64,000 nucleotides of DNA. Origin: Jannaschia sp. GRR-S6-38 (lineage in GTDB: Bacteria > Pseudomonadota > Alphaproteobacteria > Rhodobacterales > Rhodobacteraceae). The position numbers were made by a program, and so were the translations under genes. The stretch spans positions 2,501,501 through 2,565,500 of the forward strand of contig NZ_CP122537.1 in assembly GCF_029853695.1 (NCBI RefSeq), in the 5' to 3' direction. Shown one piece after another: positions 40,996-47,820 of this stretch. Within the stretch, counting starts at the first letter, position 1. The number at the start of each line of letters is the position of its first letter. The notes under the pieces were generated by a model. It was not told where the DNA came from. It ran no database searches and saw only the letters and a program-made list of their open reading frames with translations.

Positions 40996-43416
40996 ATGAC
41001 GCATTTCGACGATTCCGACGCGATGCAGGCCGCCAGCCTGTCGGCGCGCGCCATGGCGGCGCGGCCCATGCCCTATCTCGAGGGGCTGAACCCGGCGCAG
41101 ATGCAGGCGGTGCAGACGCTGGACGGACCGGTCCTGATGCTGGCGGGGGCGGGCACCGGCAAGACCCGGGCCCTGACCGCGCGGATCGCGCATCTGCTGG
41201 CGCAAGGAAAGGCGCGGCCGAACGAGATCCTGGCGGTGACCTTTACCAACAAGGCCGCGCGCGAGATGCGCGAGCGGCTGGGCCGGATGATGGGCGAGGC
41301 GGTCGAGGGCATGCCCTGGCTGGGCACGTTCCACGCGATCTGCGTCAAGCTGCTGCGCCGCCATGCCGAACTGATCGCGCGGCAGGTTCCGCAGGGCGGC
41401 GAGTTGCGCGAGATCCACCTGAAGTCGAACTTTACGATCCTCGATACCGATGACCAGCTGCGCCTGCTCAAACAGCTGATCCAGGCCGCCGGCATCGATG
41501 AGAAGCGCTGGCCGCCGCGGCAGCTGGCGGGGATCATCGACCACTGGAAGAACCGCGCCTGGACGCCCGACAAGATCCCCGCCCACGAAGCGCAGGCCTT
41601 CGACGGCAAAGGCGTCGCGCTCTACCGCGAATACCAGGACCGCCTGCTGGTGCTGAACGCCTGCGATTTCGGCGATCTGCTGCTGCACGTGATCGACATC
41701 CTGCAGGCGAATGACGACGTGCTCGCCCAGTATCGCCGCTGGTTCCGCTACATCCTGGTCGACGAATACCAGGACACCAATGTCGCGCAGTACCTGTGGC
41801 TGCGGCTGCTGGCGGGCGGGCACAAGAATATCTGCTGCGTGGGCGACGACGACCAGTCGATCTATGGCTGGCGCGGGGCCGAGGTCGGCAACATCCTGCG
41901 CTTCGAGACCGATTTCGAAGGGGCCGAAGTGATCCGGCTGGAGCAGAACTACCGCTCCACGCCCCATATCCTCGGCGCCGCCTCGGGCGTGATCGCCGGC
42001 AACAAGGGGCGGCTGGGGAAGACGCTCTGGACCGAGGCCGAGGAGGGCGAGAAGGTCCGCCTGATCGGCCATTGGGACGGCGACGAGGAAGCCCGCTGGA
42101 TCGGCGAAGAGGCCGAGGCGATGCAGCGCGGCACGCGCGGGCTCGATCCCTACAGCCTGGACGATATGGCGATCCTCGTGCGCGCCGCTCACCAGATGCG
42201 CGCCTTCGAGGACCGCTTCCTGACCATCGGGCTGCCCTATCGCGTGATCGGCGGGCCGCGCTTCTACGAGCGGCTCGAGATCCGCGACGCGATGGCCTAT
42301 TTCCGGCTGGTCGTCTCGCCCGAGGACGATCTCGCCTTCGAGCGGATCGTGAACACGCCGAAGCGGGGCCTGGGCGACAAGGCCCAGCAGACGATCCAGG
42401 TGATGGCGCGCGCAAACGGCGTGTCGCTTCTGGAGGGCGCGCGGCTCTGCGTGCGCTCGAAGACCATCGGGGGCAAGGGCGGCAAGGCGCTGGGCGAACT
42501 GGTCGACGGGCTGGACCGCTGGCGCGCCGAGATGCTGGACGGCCGCGACCATATCCGGCTGGCGGAGGAGATCCTCGACGAGAGCGGCTACACCGCCTTT
42601 TGGCAGAACGAGAAGACGCCCGAGGCGCCGGGCCGGCTCGAAAATCTCAAGGAACTGGTCAAGGCGCTGGAGGGCTTTGAGAACCTGCAGGGCTTCCTCG
42701 AGCATGTCGCGCTGATCATGGACAACGAGACGCAGGCCGAGGAGCCGAAGATCACGCTGATGACCCTGCATGCGGCGAAGGGGCTGGAGTTTCCGGTCGT
42801 GTTCCTGCCGGGCTGGGAAGACGGGCTGTTCCCGTCCCAGCGGTCGATGGACGAAAGCGGCGTCAAGGGGCTCGAGGAGGAGCGCCGGCTGGCCTATGTC
42901 GGCATCACCCGGGCCGAGGAGCTCTGCACCATCAGCTTCGCCGCCAATCGGCGCGTCTACGGCCAGTGGCAGTCGGCGCTGCCCTCGCGCTTCATCGACG
43001 AGCTGCCCGAGGCCCATGTCGAGGTGCTGACGCCGCCGGGCCTTTATGGCGGCGGATTCGGCGCCACGGGCATGGCGGCCGCGCAGCAGAGCGCGATGTC
43101 GGGCGGGGTCGAGAGCAACCTGCAGGACAAGGCGTCGAAGGCCGATGTCTACAACTCGCCCGGCTGGCGGCGGCTGCAGGCCAATGCGAGCCGTCCGATC
43201 CGGCAGCCGACGGAAGCCAAGAACCTGACGATCGACGCGAGCGCCGTCTCGGCCTTCGGCGAAGGCGATCGGGTCTTCCACACGAAATTCGGCTATGGCG
43301 ACGTGACCGGGATCGAAGGCGACAAGCTGGAGGTGGCCTTCGACAAGGCGGGCACGAAGAAGATCGTGGGCCGCTTCCTGGTGCCCGCCGCGCAGGCGGG
43401 CGAGGTGCCGTTCTAG
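40996..43416 (+). CDS. UvrD/PcrA-type ATP-dependent DNA helicase
   Basis: An 806-residue superfamily 1A helicase with all motifs in order: LNPAQMQAVQTLDGP, Walker A GAGTGKTRAL, motif Ia FTNKAAREMRERL, motif II VDEYQDTN, motif III GDDDQSIYGWRGAE, motif IV LEQNYRSTPHIL, motif V MTLHAAKGLEFPVVFLPG and motif VI ERRLAYVGITRAEE. The C-terminus has the PcrA/UvrD Tudor-like segment EGDRVFHTKFGYGDVTGIEGDKLEVAFD, which binds RNA polymerase. It acts in nucleotide-excision and mismatch repair and in clearing stalled polymerase. ATG 40996 was chosen over an upstream in-frame start because the family begins near here. Confidence 0.95.
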   Translation: MTHFDDSDAMQAASLSARAMAARPMPYLEGLNPAQMQAVQTLDGPVLMLAGAGTGKTRALTARIAHLLAQGKARPNEILAVTFTNKAAREMRERLGRMMGEAVEGMPWLGTFHAICVKLLRRHAELIARQVPQGGELREIHLKSNFTILDTDDQLRLLKQLIQAAGIDEKRWPPRQLAGIIDHWKNRAWTPDKIPAHEAQAFDGKGVALYREYQDRLLVLNACDFGDLLLHVIDILQANDDVLAQYRRWFRYILVDEYQDTNVAQYLWLRLLAGGHKNICCVGDDDQSIYGWRGAEVGNILRFETDFEGAEVIRLEQNYRSTPHILGAASGVIAGNKGRLGKTLWTEAEEGEKVRLIGHWDGDEEARWIGEEAEAMQRGTRGLDPYSLDDMAILVRAAHQMRAFEDRFLTIGLPYRVIGGPRFYERLEIRDAMAYFRLVVSPEDDLAFERIVNTPKRGLGDKAQQTIQVMARANGVSLLEGARLCVRSKTIGGKGGKALGELVDGLDRWRAEMLDGRDHIRLAEEILDESGYTAFWQNEKTPEAPGRLENLKELVKALEGFENLQGFLEHVALIMDNETQAEEPKITLMTLHAAKGLEFPVVFLPGWEDGLFPSQRSMDESGVKGLEEERRLAYVGITRAEELCTISFAANRRVYGQWQSALPSRFIDELPEAHVEVLTPPGLYGGGFGATGMAAAQQSAMSGGVESNLQDKASKADVYNSPGWRRLQANASRPIRQPTEAKNLTIDASAVSAFGEGDRVFHTKFGYGDVTGIEGDKLEVAFDKAGTKKIVGRFLVPAAQAGEVPF

Positions 43417-43435
43417 GCCGCGTCTCCGGATCCCC

Positions 43436-43482
43436 AAAAAGAAAAAAGCGACGACGCCGAGGGGAGGAGGGCGCCGTCGCTT
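43436..43482 (-). terminator. Rho-independent terminator of the DUF1127-sRNA transcript
   Basis: Hairpin 8 is followed on the minus strand by TTTTTTCTTTTT, the longest U-tract in the window. It marks the end of the DUF1127-sRNA unit and lies 20 bases from the stop of the convergent helicase gene. Confidence 0.9.
43446..43482 (-). ncRNA. Cuckoo hairpin 8
   Basis: A 12-bp stem with one mismatch (AAGCGACG and CGCC arms) and minus-strand loop CTCCTCCCCTC. This last copy also serves as the terminator stem. Confidence 0.85.
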
Positions 43483-43490
43483 CTGTCTCG

Positions 43491-43522
43491 GGCGGTCGCC
43501 CCGGGGAGGGAGAGGCGCCGCC
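43491..43522 (-). ncRNA. Cuckoo hairpin 7
   Basis: A 9-bp stem with a single bulged base (GGCGG/CCGCC plus CGCC/GGCG) and minus-strand loop TCTCCCTCCCCGG. Confidence 0.78.
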
Positions 43523-43533
43523 AAGGTCCCGCG

Positions 43534-43558
43534 CGCGCTTTGGAGGGAGGAGTGCGCG
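43534..43558 (-). ncRNA. Cuckoo hairpin 6
   Basis: A 5-bp CGCGC/GCGCG stem extendable by a wobble pair, with loop ACTCCTCCCTCCAAA carrying the full CTCCTCCC motif. Confidence 0.75.
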
Positions 43559-43646
43559 TCGGCGGAACTTGCTTCCGAACGCCGCGGCGTCCGGTCGGTT
43601 CCGAACTTTCTCGCCTATGCGAGGTGAAGCCCGGCGGCGTCGGCCC

Positions 43647-43678
43647 GGCGACCCTCCGAGGGAGGGCGGAGGATCGCC
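43647..43678 (-). ncRNA. Cuckoo hairpin 5
   Basis: An 11-position stem with one mismatch (GGCGA-CCTCC / GGAGG-TCGCC) and minus-strand loop GCCCTCCCTC. Confidence 0.8.
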
Positions 43679-43693
43679 GAGGCCTTGCCGTTC

Positions 43694-43719
43694 GCCGACC
43701 CCGGGGAGGCGGGGCCAGC
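43694..43719 (-). ncRNA. Cuckoo hairpin 4
   Basis: On the minus strand a 9-bp stem with two wobble pairs (GCTGGCCCC / GGGGTCGGC) presents loop GCCTCCCC. The motif is shortened to CCTCCCC. Confidence 0.65.
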
Positions 43720-43723
43720 CGAT

Positions 43724-43757
43724 CCGGTCCCCCGAATTGGGAGGAGTGGGGAACCGG
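43724..43757 (-). ncRNA. Cuckoo hairpin 3
   Basis: A 10-bp stem with one internal mismatch (CCGGT-CCCC paired with GGGG-ACCGG) and minus-strand loop ACTCCTCCCAATTC, which carries the full CTCCTCCC motif. Confidence 0.82.
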
Positions 43758-43765
43758 GATGGGGT

Positions 43766-43799
43766 GCGGCGGTCAGATCAGGGAGGAGATTGCCGCCGC
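43766..43799 (-). ncRNA. Cuckoo hairpin 2
   Basis: A 7-bp GCGGCGG/CCGCCGC stem. The 20-base loop CAATCTCCTCCCTGATCTGA can close further by ATC/GAT pairing, leaving TCCTCCCT exposed. Confidence 0.8.
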
Positions 43800-43811
43800 G
43801 AGACCCGTCAC

Positions 43812-43831
43812 CGCGCGAGGGAGGACGCGCG
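43812..43831 (-). ncRNA. Cuckoo hairpin 1
   Basis: First hairpin after the DUF1127 stop (21 bases away): a 5-bp CGCGC/GCGCG stem with loop GTCCTCCCTC on the minus strand. It is the shortest stem of the set. Confidence 0.7.
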
Positions 43832-43852
43832 ATGCCGGGAATGGGTGATGCC

Positions 43853-44083
43853 TCAGGCGGATTTGCCGTAGGCGGCTTCCATCGCGAGCCAGTGGATATC
43901 GCCGCGGGCGATCCCCAGATCGGCGAGATCGCGATTCGACAGGCGCGACAGCTCGGCGATGGTGGTGCGGAAGGTGCGATACTGCTGCCACTGGGTGCGC
44001 GCCAGCGCGATGCGGGCGGCGACGCGGTCCTTCAGGGTCGAGGCGATCGCGGTGGTGGTCGTGTTGTACGTCGTGGTGGCCAT
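43853..44083 (-). CDS. DUF1127 domain small protein (CcaF1-like)
   Basis: The 76-residue protein ends with the DUF1127 signature: RTFRTTIAELSRLSNRDLADLGIARGDIHWLAMEAAYGK, a YjiS-like arginine-rich helix pair. The N-terminus is Thr/Ala rich. The Rhodobacter homologue CcaF1, encoded just upstream of the CcsR sRNAs, is an RNA-binding protein that influences sRNA processing and stability, and the same arrangement holds here. ATG 44083 is preceded by AAGGAAAGGAAG. A heat-shock-type promoter lies about 80 bases upstream. Confidence 0.9.
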   Translation of the reverse strand: MATTTYNTTTTAIASTLKDRVAARIALARTQWQQYRTFRTTIAELSRLSNRDLADLGIARGDIHWLAMEAAYGKSA

Positions 44084-44164
44084 TTGTCTTCCTTTCCTTG
44101 CGGACCGGCTTGGCCCGCTCTCGGCGTCGGACCGGATTGTCCGTTTGCCGCTTCGTTGAGGGAG

Positions 44165-44192
44165 AGATGGGGCGATTGCTGCGTATGCACAA
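44165..44192 (-). promoter_or_regulatory. RpoH (sigma-32)-like promoter of the DUF1127-sRNA unit
   Basis: On the minus strand TTGTGC (44192-44187), a 14-base spacer and CCCCATCT (44172-44165) match the heat-shock consensus, perfectly at the -10 CCCCATnT element and partially at the -35 CTTGAA. Transcription would start near 44157 and give a 5' leader of about 75 bases before the DUF1127 ATG. Confidence 0.6.
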
Positions 44193-44306
44193 CGCCCGGG
44201 ACGGCAATGCTGCCATGCAGCAAGCGCATATGTTTCCTCGCGTCACCGCCCTTGCCGGACGCCGGGTCACTGGCCCAAGGGGCGCCGCGCTCCATCTTGG
44301 CGGGAC

Positions 44307-45503
44307 ATGAGCGCGCTCTCCCATACCGGCTTCCGGGCCTATTTCCTCGCGGCCGTACCGCTGGTGCAGGCGCTCTGGGCGCAGCGCGTCACGCTGGGCT
44401 GGCTCGCCTGGGAGATCTCGGGCTCGGCGCCCTTCGTCGGGTTGATCGCGGCGCTGGGGCTGGCGCCGATGCTGGTCTCGGGCCCGGTTTTCGGCGTGCT
44501 GGTCGATCGCGCCGATATCCGCCGCGCGCTGATGTGGACCAGCGGGACGATGGCCGCGCTCTTGGCGCTGGCCGCCGCGCTGGCGGGCGGGCCGGGGCTG
44601 GGCAAGGTCGGTCTGGCGGTGTTGGCGCTGGCGATCGGGGTGGTGACCTCGGCGCATCACCCGGTGCGCATGTCGCTGGGGCCCCGCCTGGTCCCCCGGG
44701 CCGAGGTGCCGTCCGTGGTTGCGCTCTCGGCGCTGAACTTCAACCTCGCGCGGCTGGTCGCGCCGGTCCTGACCGGGCTCGCCATCGCGAGCTTCGGCGC
44801 GGTGACGACGCTGTGGGTCTCGGCGGCGCTGTACCTGCCGATGCTGGTGGCGATCCGCTGGATGGATCCGCGCGACTTGCCGGCGGGACGGGCGCACGAA
44901 GGGATCGCGACGGCCATCGCGGGCGCGCTCCGCTATATCGCGGCGACGCCGGTGGCGCGCCAGGCGCTGGTGCTGACGGCCGCGATGGCGGTACTGGTTC
45001 GCGGCTACCTGGAGCTTCTGCCGGTGATGGCCGAGGGCGTGCATGCCCGCGGGGCCGAGGGGCTGGGCCTGCTGACCGCGGCGGCGGGGGGCGGCGCGCT
45101 GCTGGCGGCGCTGGGCAAGACCGCGGGGGCTGGGCGCGGCACGGGGATCGCGCCGTCGGCGCGCGCGGCGCTGGTGGGCGGCATCGCCGCGCTGGCCGCG
45201 CTGGGCTGGTCGGAGAGCTGGGCCGCCGCGCTGGGCTGGACCGCCGTGCTGGGCTTCGCCTCGACCTTCTGCGGCATCAGCTTCCAGGCGGCGGTGCAGC
45301 AGGACCTGCCGGACGATCTGCGCGGACGGGTCATGTCGCTCTGGGTCGTGGTCGGGATCGGCGCGGTGGCCCTGGGCTCGGGCATGCTGGGCTGGCTGGC
45401 CGGGCCCTTCGGTCTGCCGGCCGTCCTGGCCGCCGCGGGCCTCGCCGGCGCGGCGCTGTCGCTGCCGCTGGCCTTGCCATCCCGCCGCCGGGCCGCCACG
45501 TAA
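44307..45503 (+). CDS. MFS transporter
   Basis: A 398-residue, twelve-helix major facilitator of the enterobactin-exporter/MFS_3-like group. The N-terminal half has FRAYFLAAVPLVQALWAQRVTLGWLAWEISG and GPVFGVLVDRADIRRALMW (motif A region); after the central loop (DPRDLPAGRAHEGIATAI) the second half ends with FQAAVQQDLPDDLRGRVMSLW (motif A repeat). Drug or metabolite efflux is likely; the substrate is unknown. The stop is 32 bases before mrp, which may be co-transcribed. Confidence 0.88.
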   Translation: MSALSHTGFRAYFLAAVPLVQALWAQRVTLGWLAWEISGSAPFVGLIAALGLAPMLVSGPVFGVLVDRADIRRALMWTSGTMAALLALAAALAGGPGLGKVGLAVLALAIGVVTSAHHPVRMSLGPRLVPRAEVPSVVALSALNFNLARLVAPVLTGLAIASFGAVTTLWVSAALYLPMLVAIRWMDPRDLPAGRAHEGIATAIAGALRYIAATPVARQALVLTAAMAVLVRGYLELLPVMAEGVHARGAEGLGLLTAAAGGGALLAALGKTAGAGRGTGIAPSARAALVGGIAALAALGWSESWAAALGWTAVLGFASTFCGISFQAAVQQDLPDDLRGRVMSLWVVVGIGAVALGSGMLGWLAGPFGLPAVLAAAGLAGAALSLPLALPSRRRAAT

Positions 45504-45535
45504 CGCTCCAGCAGGCGGCCACGGGGGACGAGCAC

Positions 45536-46621
45536 ATGGCGATCACGCGCGACGAGGTGAAGGCGGCCCTGGCCCGGATCGCCGTGCCCACCGGCGGCGA
45601 CCTGATCTCGAAGGACATGATCCGCGCCCTGACGGTGCGCGACGACGGCGCGGTGAGCTTCGTGATCGAGGCGCCCTCGGCCGAGATCGCCCGCCAGATG
45701 GAGCCGCTGCGCGCCGCGGCGCAGGCCGCGGTCGAACGGCTGCCGGGCGTCGCGTCGGTGCAGGCCGTGCTGACCGCGCCGACCGAGCAAAAGGCGCCGC
45801 CCGCGCTGAAGGTCGGCGGCCATCCCAAGCCGCAGGACGGGCCGAAACGCGTGCCCGGCGTCGACCGCGTCATCGCCATCGCCAGCGGCAAGGGAGGCGT
45901 GGGCAAATCCACGCTGGCCGCGAACCTCGCCGTGGCGCTGGCCCGGCAGGGGCGGAAGATCGGGCTGCTCGATGCCGATATCTACGGGCCCAGCCAGCCG
46001 CGGATGATGGGCCTGTCGCAGCGCCCTGCCTCGCCCGACGGCAAGACGATCCTGCCGCTTCAGGCGCATGGCGTGACGATGATGTCGATCGGGCTGATGC
46101 TGGACGAGGCCAAGGCCGTCGTCTGGCGCGGGCCGATGCTGATGGGCGCGCTGCAGCAGATGCTGGGGCAGGTGGATTGGACGCACCATACCGGGGGCGA
46201 CCGGCTGGACGCGCTGATCGTCGATCTGCCGCCGGGCACGGGCGACGTGCAGCTGACGCTTTGCACCAAGGCGGTGGTGACGGGCGCCATCGTGGTCTCG
46301 ACCCCGCAGGACGTGGCGCTTCTGGACGCGCGCAAGGCGCTCGACATGTTCGCCACGCTGAAGACGCCGGTCCTCGGGCTGGTGGAGAACATGAGCGTGT
46401 ATCACTGCCCCGAATGCGGGCACGAGGCGCATATCTTCGGCCATGGCGGCGTCGCCGCCGAAGCCGAGAAACTGGGCCTGCCCTTTCTCGGCGCGCTGCC
46501 CATCGATCTGGAGACGCGGCTCGCCGGCGATGGCGGGACGCCGGTCGCGGGAGGGGAGGGCGCCATGGCCGACGCGTTCGGAGCACTCGCGCGGCGGTTG
46601 ATCGACGGCGGGATGGGCTGA
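45536..46621 (+). CDS. Iron-sulfur cluster carrier protein Mrp/ApbC
   Basis: A 361-residue P-loop ATPase with an N-terminal MIP18/DUF59 domain (MAITRDEVKAALARIAVP, about residues 1-85), then IAIASGKGGVGKSTLAANLAVAL (deviant Walker A), LLDADIYGPSQPRMMG, VDLPPGTGDVQLTL and the C-terminal HCPECGHEAHIFG whose CxxC holds a bridging Fe-S cluster in the dimer. It assembles or transfers Fe-S clusters to apoproteins. The proline-rich linker (PPALKVGGHPKPQDGP) joins the two domains. Confidence 0.94.
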   Translation: MAITRDEVKAALARIAVPTGGDLISKDMIRALTVRDDGAVSFVIEAPSAEIARQMEPLRAAAQAAVERLPGVASVQAVLTAPTEQKAPPALKVGGHPKPQDGPKRVPGVDRVIAIASGKGGVGKSTLAANLAVALARQGRKIGLLDADIYGPSQPRMMGLSQRPASPDGKTILPLQAHGVTMMSIGLMLDEAKAVVWRGPMLMGALQQMLGQVDWTHHTGGDRLDALIVDLPPGTGDVQLTLCTKAVVTGAIVVSTPQDVALLDARKALDMFATLKTPVLGLVENMSVYHCPECGHEAHIFGHGGVAAEAEKLGLPFLGALPIDLETRLAGDGGTPVAGGEGAMADAFGALARRLIDGGMG

Positions 46622-46781
46622 CGGGCCATCGCGGCCCCGGGACGGCCCCGCATGCCACCCGCCGCCACCGCTCCTTCCGGGTTGCGGCGGGGCCGCTCGA
46701 TTCGCCGGTAGGCGCCGGGTCGCGCCGTCTGCCGCGCGATTCGACAAGGGTGCTGAAAACTTGGGCACGGGGTGCCGGGGC

Positions 46782-46797
46782 GCCTTGCATGCAAGGC
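46782..46797. promoter_or_regulatory. 16-bp perfect palindrome upstream of the dcw cluster
   Basis: GCCTTGCATGCAAGGC is perfectly self-complementary and lies 160 bases past the mrp stop and about 180 bases before the MraZ repeats. It may be a dimeric-regulator site; no regulator is recognised. The rest of 46622-46900 shows no gene or other clear signal. Confidence 0.35.
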
Positions 46798-46964
46798 CCG
46801 GCCCGCCATCCGCTTCGCGCTTGCCTGTGGGTTGCCCGCCACAGGGGGGCGGCGCGTGACGAAGTTTTTTCCCGACCGCCCTGATCCCACAAATACGTGG
46901 CAAATTTCCGCCTAATACAAGATATGGTAGTAAATTCGGCTTTTCCCCAGGTTTACACACATGC

Positions 46965-46973
46965 TGTGGATAA
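46965..46973 (+). promoter_or_regulatory. DnaA box
   Basis: TGTGGATAA is the exact complement of the consensus DnaA box TTATCCACA. It stands 7 bases before the first MraZ repeat in an AT-richer 120-base stretch. It is a single site, so it is not an origin, but it could link expression of the dcw cluster to the replication initiator. Confidence 0.5.
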
Positions 46974-46979
46974 CTTTGG

Positions 46980-47004
46980 TGGCGCAGAGTGGGACAAAGT
47001 GGGT
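46980..47004 (+). promoter_or_regulatory. mraZ: MraZ operator (three TGGGN direct repeats)
   Basis: Three pentamers TGGCG, TGGGA and TGGGT are spaced by exactly five bases each (10-base period), the known MraZ-binding arrangement upstream of mraZ operons. The mraZ gene lies downstream, so autoregulation of the division and cell wall cluster is expected. The first repeat deviates by one base from TGGGN. Confidence 0.8.
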
Positions 47005-47207
47005 TTTCAGACCGCCGGGCTTGTGCCATCAATCATCCCACAGAGCACAGGGTGGAAACGAGACGAAGATCTCACACTCCCGCAACGACGAGGCAGGCAG
47101 ATAACAGGCAACCCCCTACGTCTCTGACGACTGAAAGATCCCAGGCGCGCCGTGGCAGACATCCCCCCAGGTGACAGCGCGCCGAGGACGCCCGGAGACG
47201 GGACCCC

Positions 47208-47247
47208 AAGGCGGATCGGGTATTGGCAGACACCCGATCCGCCTTTT
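47208..47247 (+). terminator. Terminator-like hairpin in the mraZ leader (possible attenuator)
   Basis: A perfect 14-bp stem (AAGGCGGATCGGGT / ACCCGATCCGCCTT, 10-base loop) is followed by TTTT counting the stem end. It lies 200 bases downstream of the MraZ operator and 63 bases upstream of the mraZ start, so the cluster transcript must pass it. Confidence 0.75.
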
Positions 47248-47310
47248 CCCGTTCCGGGGGCGAACAACCATGACGGGAGCGCGACGCCTCCCGACGGATG
47301 CGAGGATCGG

Positions 47311-47820
47311 GTGACGCAGCGCTTTCGAGGCACCAGCACCCACAAGGTGGACGGCAAGGGCCGGGTCTCGATCCCGGCCGATTTCCGTCGTGTGCTCGAC
47401 GCCTCCGATCCCGACCGCGACCCCGGCACGAACGCCCGCGTCCACGTCCTCTACGGCGACACCCGCAACCCGTGGCTGACCTGCTATTCGGTTGCCGCGA
47501 TGCAGGAGATGGATGCCAAGATCGAGATGCTGCCCGACGGCCATCCCGATCGCGAGGTGCTGGAGGATTACTTCTACACCTATGTCGACACGCTGACGCT
47601 GGACGACTCGGGGCGGCTGGTGCTGTCCAAGTCGCTGCGCGAGCAGGTGGGCATCCAGGACGAGGCGACCTTCGCGTCGAAGGGCCGGACGTTCCGCATC
47701 CTGTCGCCGCAGGTCCCCGAGATCGCCGCCAACCCGCTGAAGTCGCGCCTGTCCGAGCTGCCCGAGGGCTACGCGATCACCCGGCTTCTGCCGCAGGCCC
47801 CGGCCGCCGACCCGTCATGA
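47311..47820 (+). CDS. mraZ: Transcriptional regulator MraZ
   Basis: The 169-residue protein has the duplicated MraZ/AbrB fold: first unit [25 protein letters not shown], second unit [23 protein letters not shown] with [15 protein letters not shown]; the DxxGR motif appears in both. It binds the TGGGN repeats upstream and controls the division and cell wall operon. The GTG at 47311 with GAGG upstream was chosen; an in-frame GTG at 47152 would add a low-conservation 53-residue tail across the hairpin. Its stop overlaps the rsmH start (ATGA). Confidence 0.93.
   Translation: MTQRFRGTSTHKVDGKGRVSIPADFRRVLDASDPDRDPGTNARVHVLYGDTRNPWLTCYSVAAMQEMDAKIEMLPDGHPDREVLEDYFYTYVDTLTLDDSGRLVLSKSLREQVGIQDEATFASKGRTFRILSPQVPEIAANPLKSRLSELPEGYAITRLLPQAPAADPS

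Larger units (their letters stand above)
43442..43831 (-). ncRNA. Array of eight CcsR/'cuckoo'-type sRNA hairpins behind a DUF1127 gene
   Basis: Between the DUF1127 stop (43853) and the terminator the minus strand has no credible gene. It holds eight successive stem-loops, each with a CCUCCC-type pyrimidine core in its loop, complementary to Shine-Dalgarno sequences. Stems differ in sequence while the loop core is kept, which shows selection on the hairpin-loop format. In Rhodobacter sphaeroides four such RNAs (CcsR1-4, conserved CCUCCUCCC motif) lie directly downstream of a DUF1127 gene, are co-transcribed with it from an RpoH-dependent promoter and are processed into separate sRNAs. Position, motif and promoter all match here, with twice the copy number. 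A 78-base spacer without the motif separates copies 5 and 6. Confidence 0.88.

Noticed and set aside
43540..43848. Plus-strand open frame of about 100 codons in the helicase-DUF1127 gap
   Set aside because: Its translation is low-complexity Arg/Gly and it runs antisense through the hairpin array; no start signal or family.
43440..43850. Recurring GGGAGG motif as a tandem repeat or CRISPR-like array
   Set aside because: The motif copies are not identical, spacing is irregular and there is no constant repeat/variable spacer structure. The pattern is explained by hairpins with anti-Shine-Dalgarno loops on the minus strand.
46965..46973. DnaA box as part of a replication origin
   Set aside because: Only one consensus site is present, with no cluster of further boxes, no origin-like AT-rich unwinding region and no dnaA, hemE or parAB genes nearby.
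46897..47127. Possible leader-peptide gene in the mraZ upstream region
   Set aside because: The 76-codon frame has no ribosome-binding site, runs through the MraZ operator and DnaA box, and has atypical codon use; no run of regulatory codons was seen.
47152..47310. N-terminal extension of MraZ from an earlier GTG
   Set aside because: The added 53 residues are Pro/Gly-rich, span the attenuator hairpin and do not resemble the MraZ family, which begins near the GTG at 47311.
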